DNA of 5,733 nucleotides from Pseudomonadota bacterium (GTDB taxonomy: Bacteria; Pseudomonadota; Gammaproteobacteria; Burkholderiales; Burkholderiaceae_B), in contig JAFAGQ010000344.1 of NCBI GenBank assembly GCA_023422555.1, positions 1 through 5,733 on the forward strand. Reading direction: 5' to 3'. Within the stretch, counting starts at the first letter, position 1, and every line of letters begins with the position of its first letter. Shown here in pieces: positions 1 to 5,654 of this stretch. The translations under genes were made by a program, and so were the position numbers. The notes under the pieces were generated by a model. The model did no database searches, had not been told where the DNA came from, and saw only the letters and a program-made list of their open reading frames with translations.

Positions 1-1099
1 TCTTGCCAATATTTGCCGCGTCTTTATTGGTGTAATTGAACTGCTGCAATACATAACGCATGGCATTCAGGCGGGCGCGCTTCTTGCAGTTGGACTTGAC
101 CACAATCCATGGCGCATCGCTGGTATCGGTATGGAAGAACATGGCTTCCTTGGCACGCGTGTAATCGTCCCACTTATCGAGCGAGGCCATATCTATGGGT
201 GACAGCTTCCATTGTTTCAGCGGATGATGACGGCGTTCCTTGAAGCGACGTTTCTGTTCGTCCTGACTGACCGAGAACCAGAATTTGATGACCGTGATGC
301 CGCTACGAACCAGATTGCGTTCGAATTCGGGTGCCTGCCGCATGAATTCCATATATTCGGCATCGGTACAGAAACCCATGACGCGCTCAACACCGGCGCG
401 GTTATACCAGGAACGGTCAAACAGCACCATTTCACCACGCGTAGGCAGTTGCTCTACATACCGCTGGAAATACCACTGGCCAAGTTCGCGCTCAGTGGGC
501 TTTTGCAGCGCGACAACCCGCGCAGTACGGGGATTCAGGTGTTCCATGAAGCGCTTGATGGTACCGCCCTTGCCGGCCGCGTCGCGACCTTCGAATACAA
601 TCACCACACGCTGGCCGGTTTCCTTGACCCAGGACTGCAGTTTGAGCAGTTCGACCTGAAGGTCATATTTCTGGAACTCGTAATTGCGGCGTGACATCAG
701 GTACTTATACGGATAGCCGCCATCCTGCCAGTTGTCCTTGAGCTTGTTGTCGGGATTGGCATCGGGATCCTTGTCCCGGTCGACCCGCAGTTTTTCTTCG
801 CGCAACAGACGCAGCAGTTCACGCCTATCGTCTGCAGAAATACCATCTAACAGAAGACGTGCACGCTCGCTGCGCCCGGCCTTGTCTGTCCCCACCAGAT
901 CTGCCGTAATGCTTGCAGCCTCGGCATCGATATGGGAACGCTGACTGTCTGTGACCGTATTCAGCCGGGTTTCACCCGCATTGTGGCCGGACTGGATATC
1001 ACCGTTAATGACTTTGCGTGGCGCGGCTTTTCTGTTGCCGCCACTGGCAGATTGACTGTTCCGGGAGTTTGTCGATTTGCTGGAGATGTTGCTTGCCAT
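1..1099 (-). CDS. ppk2: Polyphosphate kinase 2 (PPK2 family), 3' end cut off by the window edge
   Basis: This gene encodes a cytosolic PPK2, which transfers phosphate between inorganic polyphosphate and nucleotides and so links polyphosphate stores to the NTP pool. I translated the minus strand from ATG 1099-1097; it stays open for 366 codons to the left edge. Key signatures are the Walker A-like loop FEGRDAAGKGG (residues 169-179), the Walker B-like FDRSWYNRAGVERVMGF (227-243) and a basic lid, KRRFKERRHHPLKQW (283-297). The conserved pre-domain stretch GGYPYKYLMSRRNY lies at 127-140. These match the single-domain PPK2 type (PA2428-like, from memory), which generally drives NDP to NTP; direction and nucleotide preference cannot be read here. 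Probably only about 10-20 C-terminal residues are missing. Residues 1-75 are an unusual Ser/Asn-rich, low-complexity leader with no hydrophobic signal peptide. The start is supported by AAGGA seven bases upstream. The gene is divergent from thiD. Confidence 0.96.
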   Translation of the reverse strand, partial: MASNISSKSTNSRNSQSASGGNRKAAPRKVINGDIQSGHNAGETRLNTVTDSQRSHIDAEAASITADLVGTDKAGRSERARLLLDGISADDRRELLRLLREEKLRVDRDKDPDANPDNKLKDNWQDGGYPYKYLMSRRNYEFQKYDLQVELLKLQSWVKETGQRVVIVFEGRDAAGKGGTIKRFMEHLNPRTARVVALQKPTERELGQWYFQRYVEQLPTRGEMVLFDRSWYNRAGVERVMGFCTDAEYMEFMRQAPEFERNLVRSGITVIKFWFSVSQDEQKRRFKERRHHPLKQWKLSPIDMASLDKWDDYTRAKEAMFFHTDTSDAPWIVVKSNCKKRARLNAMRYVLQQFNYTNKDAANIGK

Positions 1100-1110
1100 A
1101 TGACGTCCTT
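1100..1110 (-). promoter_or_regulatory. Ribosome binding site of ppk2
   Basis: On the minus strand AAGGA (1110-1106) sits six to seven bases before ATG 1099-1097. It supports this start and therefore the inclusion of the low-complexity N-terminal leader in the protein. Confidence 0.7.
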
Positions 1111-1220
1111 ACAGATAAAAGCACATTTTAAGATTGTGCCAAAAACCGTTCATTAACACTAATTCAGACGAAGACATTATCATACGCATGTGACACGAAT
1201 AATCCCGATTTAGAGGCGTT
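1111..1220. promoter_or_regulatory. Divergent ppk2/thiD intergenic promoter region
   Basis: This AT-richer gap lies between two divergently transcribed genes, so it must hold promoters for both. For thiD, TTAACA (1153-1158) followed after 16 bases by CATTAT (1175-1180) is the best -35/-10 candidate; TATCAT (1178-1183) is an alternative -10 with a long 19-base spacer. For ppk2, on the minus strand, TTGGCA (complement of 1137-1142) lies 16 bases upstream of TTTTAT, a weak -10, and TAAAAT (complement of 1127-1132) is a better -10 without a clear -35. AGAGG at 1212-1216 is the thiD ribosome binding site, four bases before its ATG. I saw no clear operator or riboswitch; in particular, nothing here is recognisable as a THI (TPP) box, although the leader is too short to be a usual one. 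Confidence 0.4.
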
Positions 1221-2033
1221 ATGATTTTTAACACTTTGACCATAGCCGGCGTGGATCCTTCCGGTGGCGCCGGCATTGTTGCCGACGTCAAAACCATGAG
1301 TGCCCTGGGCACCTATGCCTGCGCAGTCATTGCGGCGCTGACCGCCCAGAATACGCGCGGCGTTACCGGCGTGCTGCCGGTGAGTCCGGATTTTGTGCAG
1401 CAGCAGATCGACACGCTGTTTGATGATGTCCACATCGATTCGGTCAAAATCGGCATGCTGGGTCAGGAACCCGTCACCCGTGTAGTGGCCGAACGCCTTG
1501 CCTACTGGATGCCCGATCATATCGTGCTGGATCCGGTCATGGTAGCCAAGAGCGGTGACGTTCTGCTGGATAAACCAGCCATTTCCACCCTGCGCGAGGC
1601 GCTGATTCCGCTGTCAACGGTGATTACGCCCAATCTGCCCGAAGCCGGGGTCCTGCTGGGCGAACGCGCTGCCGATTCCCTCAAGGACATGTACCGCGTT
1701 GCGGAAAGACTGCGCAAACTCATGGATCATCACAGACAGGTCTGGGTGCTGCTCAAGGGCGGCCACCTGCCTGGCAACGACACGATTGATCTGCTGACCG
1801 ATGGCGATCGCATGATCGAAATACCCGGCAGGCGCATCGACACGGCCAACACGCACGGAACGGGATGCACGCTGTCTGCTGCCCTTTGCGCACTGATCCC
1901 CGGCACGGGCGATGTGCCCGAAGCGGCCAGGCTTGCCAAGGCCTATATCGAAAAGGCCATCGCGCGTTCGGGAGAGCTGAATGTGGGTCACGGACATGGG
2001 CCGGTGCATCATTTTCATGCCTTGTGGTCCTGA
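1221..2033 (+). CDS. thiD: Hydroxymethylpyrimidine/phosphomethylpyrimidine kinase
   Basis: ThiD phosphorylates 4-amino-5-hydroxymethyl-2-methylpyrimidine and then its monophosphate, giving the pyrimidine diphosphate that is joined to the thiazole in thiamine synthesis. It is a cytosolic ribokinase-fold enzyme. The 270 residues match the usual length. Visible motifs are TIAGVDPSGGAGIVADVKT at 7-25 (substrate side), AQNTRGV at 42-48, KIGML at 76-80, VLDPVMVAKSGD at 102-113, ITPNLPEA at 135-142, LLKGGH at 177-182 and the anion-hole signature THGTGCTLSAAL at 211-222, including Cys216. The C-terminal VGHGHGPVHHFHALW (255-269) closely resembles the enterobacterial ThiD tail. The ATG at 1221 has AGAGG four bases upstream. 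No other thi gene is in the window, and the frame is intact. Confusion with pyridoxal kinase is possible in this fold but unlikely given these motifs. Confidence 0.97.
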   Translation: MIFNTLTIAGVDPSGGAGIVADVKTMSALGTYACAVIAALTAQNTRGVTGVLPVSPDFVQQQIDTLFDDVHIDSVKIGMLGQEPVTRVVAERLAYWMPDHIVLDPVMVAKSGDVLLDKPAISTLREALIPLSTVITPNLPEAGVLLGERAADSLKDMYRVAERLRKLMDHHRQVWVLLKGGHLPGNDTIDLLTDGDRMIEIPGRRIDTANTHGTGCTLSAALCALIPGTGDVPEAARLAKAYIEKAIARSGELNVGHGHGPVHHFHALWS

Positions 2034-2044
2034 AGCCCGAAGCG

Positions 2045-2071
2045 CCCGCGGTTGCGGGGTAAAATGTCCCC
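2045..2071 (+). promoter_or_regulatory. Candidate promoter -10 element with flanking inverted repeats, upstream of the methyltransferase-like gene
   Basis: In the 74-base gap after thiD, CCCGC (2045-2049) and GCGGG (2054-2058) can form a 5-bp stem with a GGTT loop. Overlapping it, GGGG (2056-2059) and CCCC (2068-2071) flank TAAAAT (2060-2065), a good match to a sigma-70 -10 box. The expected -35 position has no good match. The element could be a promoter for the next gene 37 bases downstream of it; the stem has no T-run and is a poor terminator. Readthrough from thiD remains possible. Confidence 0.3.
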
Positions 2072-2107
2072 GATATTCCCATTCAGGATCCAGCTAGATA
2101 TTTTCCT

Positions 2108-2785
2108 ATGAACGCTCTGACATCTCTCGCCGAACAAAGCCGATTCAACATGATCGAACAGCAGATCCGTCCCTGGCATGTCCTGGACGAAGACGTGCTG
2201 AACGCGCTGTCTGCCATTCCCCGCGACCGGTTCGTTCCGGTCCGCTATCAGAATGTGGCTTATTCCGATCTTGAAATTCCGCTTGAGGTGGAAGGCATGA
2301 CCAGCTGTGAATCCATGCTGGCGCCGAAAATTGAAGCGCGACTGGCCCAGGAACTGCAATTGTCTCCAACAGACGGCGTTCTGGAAATCGGTACGGGCTC
2401 AGGTTATCAGGCCGCCCTGCTGGCCCGCCTGTGCAGCACCGTTGTCAGCGTTGAAATCGACCGTCATATTGCGGCTTTCGGCAAGGCAAACCTGGAGCGC
2501 GAGAATATTTCAAATGTGAAAGTTGAAATTGGTGACGGACGTGCCGGCTGGGGAACAGGCGAATACAGCGCCATCCTGCTGACCGGCTCCATTCCCAATA
2601 TTCCGGATTCACTCAAGTACCAGCTGACCATTGGCGGCCGTCTGGTTGCCATCGTCGGACAGTCTCCTGTCATGACGGCACTGCGTATTACCCGGGTCAG
2701 CGCAGCCGCGTTTGAAACGGAATCGCTGTTTGATACGCTGGCCAAGCCCCTGCGTGGCACAACGGTATCTCACTTTAAGTTCTGA
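2108..2785 (+). CDS. Divergent protein-L-isoaspartate O-methyltransferase family protein
   Basis: This is a 225-residue class I SAM-dependent methyltransferase of the PCMT family, whose classical members repair isoaspartyl residues in damaged proteins. The N-terminal RFNMIEQQIRPWHVLD (12-27) and IPRDRFVP (37-44) are family features. The SAM-binding motif I is VLEIGTGSGYQAALLA (91-106), followed by the acidic ribose contact VEID (115-118), GDGRAGWG (142-149) and GGRLVAIVG (176-184). However, the region that is normally GQTISQPYM reads GMTSCESML (63-71), and the usual VTAA strand end reads LLTGS (157-161). I recall this type (with MLAPKIEAR, here 70-78) from Burkholderiales genes located near tolC. 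It is therefore a relative of Pcm, and its activity on isoaspartate should not be assumed. ATG 2108 fits the family N-terminus but lacks a clear Shine-Dalgarno sequence. It is convergent with rfaE2, and probably cytosolic. Confidence 0.88.
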   Translation: MNALTSLAEQSRFNMIEQQIRPWHVLDEDVLNALSAIPRDRFVPVRYQNVAYSDLEIPLEVEGMTSCESMLAPKIEARLAQELQLSPTDGVLEIGTGSGYQAALLARLCSTVVSVEIDRHIAAFGKANLERENISNVKVEIGDGRAGWGTGEYSAILLTGSIPNIPDSLKYQLTIGGRLVAIVGQSPVMTALRITRVSAAAFETESLFDTLAKPLRGTTVSHFKF

Positions 2786-2795
2786 GGTCCTTACC

Positions 2796-2817
2796 GGTCA
2801 CGGACTGTGCCGTAACC
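2796..2817. repeat. Imperfect inverted repeat just after the methyltransferase-like gene
   Basis: GGTcACGG (2796-2803) can pair with CCGTaACC (2810-2817) around the loop ACTGTG: seven pairs with one C/A mismatch. It begins 10 bases after the stop codon at 2783-2785. There is no T-run on either strand, so a terminator role is only possible. Confidence 0.3.
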
Positions 2818-2833
2818 AAACCGTGCTGTATCT

Positions 2834-2852
2834 GGCAGGATGGTATCCTGCC
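2834..2852. terminator. Perfect 8-bp stem-loop in the convergent gap, possible bidirectional terminator
   Basis: GGCAGGAT (2834-2841), loop GGT, ATCCTGCC (2845-2852) is a perfect stem in a 106-base gap between two converging genes, where a shared transcription stop is expected. For plus-strand transcription it is followed by TATTC and then an A-run, and for the minus strand by AGATAC, so the classic U-tract is missing in both directions. It may be a U-poor terminator, a 3'-end stabilising hairpin, or part of a Rho-dependent end. A further imperfect repeat, GCGGTAC (2867-2873) with GTACGC (2886-2891), lies directly beside the rfaE2 stop. Confidence 0.45.
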
Positions 2853-2891
2853 TATTCAAAAAGCTAGCGGTACGAGGCCTGATCAGTACGC

Positions 2892-3386
2892 TTACTTGCC
2901 GTTACCGCGAATTGCATTGACAAGCGCGGTGGTGGAACGCTGAAAACGAAACGGAATGGCCACGGCCCGACCGCCCCAGCTTTTCACCAGCGCGGTTTCA
3001 CGTAATTTCTCCATCTCATAGTCGCCACCTTTGACAATGATATCCGGACGCAACTGTTCGATCAGTTCGTACGGTGTATCTTCCTCAAATACGGTGGCCG
3101 CTGATACGCTGTCAAGTGCGGCCAGCATAGCCTGACGATCGTCCTGTCCGTTCAGTGGCCTGTCGGGCGCCTTGCCCAATCGACGCACAGATGCATCCGT
3201 GTTCACCGCAACCACCAGGCTGGCACCCAGCTGCGCTGCTTCGTCCAGATAACTGACATGACCTCGATGCAGAATATCGAAAACGCCGTTGGTAAACACC
3301 AGCGGACGGGCAAGCGTGCCGTTGCGCACGGCCTCGATACATTGCTCGCGACTCAGGATTTTTCGTTCAAAACGCACAGTCATCAT
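2892..3386 (-). CDS. rfaE2: D-glycero-beta-D-manno-heptose 1-phosphate adenylyltransferase (stand-alone RfaE domain II)
   Basis: The enzyme transfers AMP from ATP to heptose 1-phosphate, giving ADP-heptose for the LPS inner core; it acts in the cytosol. The 164-residue protein is the size of the C-terminal nucleotidyltransferase domain of the fused E. coli HldE, so the kinase half (RfaE1) must be encoded elsewhere. Motifs: VFTNGVFDILHRGHVSYLDE at 30-49 with the catalytic HxGH (His40, His43), NTDASVRRL at 62-70, RPLNGQDDR at 76-84, VKGGDY at 118-123, and the STT of the ISTT-like motif at 151-153. The ATG at 3386-3384 overlaps the ubiB stop as ATGA; a second ATG follows immediately (3383-3381), and a GTG at 3392-3390 is also open. 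GGGTGG (complement of 3389-3394) is a plausible ribosome binding site for the second ATG. It is the last gene of the ubiJ-ubiB-rfaE2 cluster. Other cytidylyltransferase-like activities are possible but less likely. Confidence 0.93.
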   Translation of the reverse strand: MMTVRFERKILSREQCIEAVRNGTLARPLVFTNGVFDILHRGHVSYLDEAAQLGASLVVAVNTDASVRRLGKAPDRPLNGQDDRQAMLAALDSVSAATVFEEDTPYELIEQLRPDIIVKGGDYEMEKLRETALVKSWGGRAVAIPFRFQRSTTALVNAIRGNGK

Positions 3387-4954
3387 TTCCACCCAAGCAA
3401 GGTTGCAACCAGCCAGAGAATCAGGCCTGCCTGCAGCGTCAGCACGATCGTCATAACAATGAAAATGCGCACACTGCGCCGATGGCTTTTGCTCAGCTGA
3501 TTCAGCTCTTTGCGAATCGCAGGCAGACTATCCTGTCTTGCAAGCTGTGTATGCACCAGACGCGGAATCTCGGGCAACAGATGCGACCACTGGGCCGCTT
3601 CCTTGCGAACCTGAGCCACGAATGCGCGCGGACCGATTCGATCCCACATCCAGCGCTCGAGAAACGGTTTGGCGGTCTGCCAGAGGTCCAGATCCGGATC
3701 CAGCTGCCGTCCCATCCCTTCTACATTGAGCAGGGTTTTCTGCAGCAGCACCAGTTGCGGCTGAATTTCCACATTAAAGCGGCGCGAAGTCTGGAACAGG
3801 CGCAGCAACACCTGGCCAAGAGAAATCTCCGAGAGCTTGCGGTCAAAGTAAGGCTCGCAGACGGAACGCACTGCCGCTTCCAGTTCTTCTTCGCGTGTGT
3901 CTGCAGGCACCCAGCCCGATTCGATATGCAGCTGCGCAACGCGACGGTAGTCACGACGGAAGAACGCCAGGAAATTTTGCGACAGATAGTTTTTGTCGAA
4001 CTCCGAGAGTGAGCCAACAATGCCAAAGTCCAGCGCAATATACCGACCCAGCGTCTCGGGCTGCAGCGAGACAAAGATATTGCCTGGATGCATGTCGGCG
4101 TGAAAGAACCCGTCTTCAAAAACCTGGGTGAAGAAAATTTCAACGCCATTGCGCGCCAGTTTCTTGATGTCCACGCCAGCCATTTCGAGTTTTTCAATAT
4201 GGCTGATTGGCACACCATGCATACGCTGCATGGTCATGACGGTCTTGCTGGTAAATTCCCAGACCACTTCCGGCACCAGCAGAAGATCCGCGCGTTTCGG
4301 ACTGGATTCGAAATTGCGACGAAGCTGGCTGCAATTGGCCGCTTCCACCTGCAGATCCAGTTCGTCATGCAGATACTTGTCAAATTCGCTGACCACTTCC
4401 CTGGGACGAAGACGTCGACCATCGGGCAGCAGGCGCTCGACAAAGCCGGCAAACATTTTCATGAGCGACAGGTCGCGTTCAATTACCGCCAGCATGCCGG
4501 GGCGCAGCACTTTCACCGCCACTTCACGGCCATCGTGCAGCACAGCAAAATGCACCTGCGCAACCGAGGCTGATGCCACCGGCTCTTTGTCAAACAGTGC
4601 GAAAAGTTCCGTCGGGTGTTTGCCGAAAGCTTTCTGTATGCTTTCCATGGCAAGTTCGGAAGGGAAAGGAGGCACGCGATCCTGCAGTGCAGATAATTCA
4701 TCTGCAATATCCAGAGGAATCAGATCGCGTCGTGTCGACAGCACCTGACCGAATTTGATAAAAATCGGGCCCAGCGATTCCAGTGCCAGGCGCAACCGCT
4801 CGCCGCGCGGCCGCTCAAAACTGCGGCCAAGCCTGACAACCTTGAGCAGGGAACTGGCGATGGGATGTCGCAGGCTGCTGAGTACGAGTTCGTCCAGACC
4901 ATAACGCAGACATACCAGCGCAATACGTATCAGCCTTAAGGTAGACAGGATCAT
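3383..4954 (-). CDS. ubiB: UbiB, atypical kinase/ATPase of ubiquinone biosynthesis
   Basis: UbiB belongs to the ABC1/ADCK/COQ8 protein-kinase-like family and is needed for ubiquinone synthesis, probably by ATP-driven handling of lipid intermediates at the inner membrane. The 523 residues are close to the roughly 546 of E. coli UbiB. The family-specific KFGQ (KxGQ, 67-70) lies in the N-terminal extension. Then come the Ala-rich loop ASASVAQVH (127-135) that replaces a glycine-rich loop, the ATP lysine K148 in VAVKVL, the ExD motif ELD (198-200), the catalytic loop FFHADMHPGNIFV (283-295, Asp287 and Asn292) and the metal-binding DFG (309-311). All key residues are present. Residues 496-520 form a hydrophobic C-terminal membrane anchor; E. 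coli has two predicted helices there, whereas this one looks like a single long or two short segments. The start overlaps the ubiJ stop as ATGA and has AGGAG six bases upstream. Its stop overlaps the rfaE2 start. Confidence 0.97.
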   Translation of the reverse strand: MILSTLRLIRIALVCLRYGLDELVLSSLRHPIASSLLKVVRLGRSFERPRGERLRLALESLGPIFIKFGQVLSTRRDLIPLDIADELSALQDRVPPFPSELAMESIQKAFGKHPTELFALFDKEPVASASVAQVHFAVLHDGREVAVKVLRPGMLAVIERDLSLMKMFAGFVERLLPDGRRLRPREVVSEFDKYLHDELDLQVEAANCSQLRRNFESSPKRADLLLVPEVVWEFTSKTVMTMQRMHGVPISHIEKLEMAGVDIKKLARNGVEIFFTQVFEDGFFHADMHPGNIFVSLQPETLGRYIALDFGIVGSLSEFDKNYLSQNFLAFFRRDYRRVAQLHIESGWVPADTREEELEAAVRSVCEPYFDRKLSEISLGQVLLRLFQTSRRFNVEIQPQLVLLQKTLLNVEGMGRQLDPDLDLWQTAKPFLERWMWDRIGPRAFVAQVRKEAAQWSHLLPEIPRLVHTQLARQDSLPAIRKELNQLSKSHRRSVRIFIVMTIVLTLQAGLILWLVATLLGWK

Positions 4955-5580
4955 GAACCGCTCCTGCGCTGGCGCGCTTCGAGCGCACGCAGCCGGGCAT
5001 CAAGCTGATCCAGCGTCACGGTAGAAGCGCGCAGCGTGTCTTCCCAGGTTTGCAACGCCGGCCTTCCCAGCACCATGCCGGCTTCTTCAGATACATATTC
5101 GCTCAGGTTTTCTGTAAGGCGCTGTGCCGCCGTTCCGGTAGTACTGACGGCCTGGCGAAATAGCATATGAATCTGGCGTGACAGCATGCCGCCAGTGAAT
5201 CGTGCCAGTTCATGTTCGGAATCCCAGCGCAGATCACGTGCCAGTTCAGAGATGAGCTGCGCCAGCCCGGCATCACCTTCCAGATGCAGCAGCGAGGCCA
5301 GTTGCGCAGGGTTCTCGCGGTTGCGCAGCGCGGCAGGCAGATCGGCCAGACGATGATCCGGCACCGTCAGCGTGACATCGGCCTTGATCGCCGGATCGGC
5401 ACGTTCCACCAGTCCGTCATGCAGCAGTGTGAAGCGCAGGTCAAGACGACTGATACGAATGCGCACGGTCTTACCCGCATGCTCGGCGATGCGCGTTTTG
5501 GCCCACGGCTCGCGCGCCAGCAGCAGATTCAGTGCACGTATAACAAGCAGGGTGGGATCAGGAAAGGCAGGCAAAAGCAT
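4951..5580 (-). CDS. ubiJ: UbiJ, SCP2-domain ubiquinone biosynthesis accessory factor
   Basis: UbiJ is a soluble accessory protein that, in E. coli, binds lipid intermediates and works with UbiK in the Ubi complex that hydroxylates and methylates the quinone ring. From ATG 5580 the product has 209 residues, against about 201 in E. coli. Residues 9-120 form the SCP2-like lipid-binding domain: a hydrophobic helix PTLLVIRALNLLLARE (9-24), the strands VRIRISRLDLRFTLLHDG (39-56), and the helical signature HLEGDAGLAQLISELARDL (99-117) followed by RWDSEHELARFTG (118-130). The tail around 187-203 (TVTLDQLDARLRALEAR) is a predicted coiled coil, as in UbiJ. A longer form from GTG 5655-5653 would add 25 residues and abut the preceding gene, but those residues (with ESCVV) do not look like the family. 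Neither start has a strong ribosome binding site. Identity rests on the SCP2 character and on adjacency to ubiB. Confidence 0.88.
   Translation of the reverse strand: MLLPAFPDPTLLVIRALNLLLAREPWAKTRIAEHAGKTVRIRISRLDLRFTLLHDGLVERADPAIKADVTLTVPDHRLADLPAALRNRENPAQLASLLHLEGDAGLAQLISELARDLRWDSEHELARFTGGMLSRQIHMLFRQAVSTTGTAAQRLTENLSEYVSEEAGMVLGRPALQTWEDTLRASTVTLDQLDARLRALEARQRRSGS
4955..4965 (-). promoter_or_regulatory. Ribosome binding site of ubiB inside the 3' end of ubiJ
   Basis: AGGAG on the minus strand (complement of 4961-4965) is six bases before the ubiB ATG (4954-4952). It lies within the last codons of ubiJ, so ribosomes finishing ubiJ can reinitiate on ubiB. Confidence 0.75.
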
Positions 5581-5601
5581 AAAAATACGTTGGACCACAC
5601 A

Positions 5602-5614
5602 GGATTCTGAATCC
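5602..5614. repeat. 13-base palindrome upstream of the ubiJ ATG
   Basis: GGATTC-T-GAATCC is a perfect dyad with a single-base centre, ending 22 bases before the preferred ubiJ start. If that start is right it lies in the gap between ubiJ and the preceding gene and could be an operator half-site pair. A dyad of this size is expected about once by chance in a window this long, and under the GTG start it would be coding. Confidence 0.25.
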
Positions 5615-5654
5615 GATAGTGTACCCTTTTCAGGCTCAAACCGGCTCGGATTCA

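Noticed and set aside
212..694. 160-codon plus-strand open frame opposite ppk2
   Set aside because: It is the antisense shadow of the PPK2 coding region, whose motifs are clear on the minus strand; the plus-strand product has no recognisable domain.
1111..1220. TPP riboswitch before thiD
   Set aside because: The leader is short and I find no recognisable THI-box core; a covariance-model search would settle it.
1614..2359. Minus-strand open frames opposite thiD and the methyltransferase-like gene
   Set aside because: They overlap genes with unmistakable family motifs and show no motifs of their own.
3482..4748. Long plus-strand open frames (about 3482-4012, 4088-4573 and 4128-4748) opposite ubiB
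   Set aside because: All lie inside the well-supported ubiB gene and have low-complexity Arg/Ser-rich or featureless products, typical of antisense shadows in GC-rich genes.
5212..5610. 132-codon plus-strand open frame opposite ubiJ
   Set aside because: Antisense shadow of ubiJ; no domain and no convincing ribosome binding site.
5602..5614. The GGATTC/GAATCC dyad as a firm operator
   Set aside because: A 6-bp-arm dyad with fixed spacing is expected about once in 5.7 kb, there is no second copy arranged with it, and it may be coding under the alternative ubiJ start; kept only as a low-confidence repeat.
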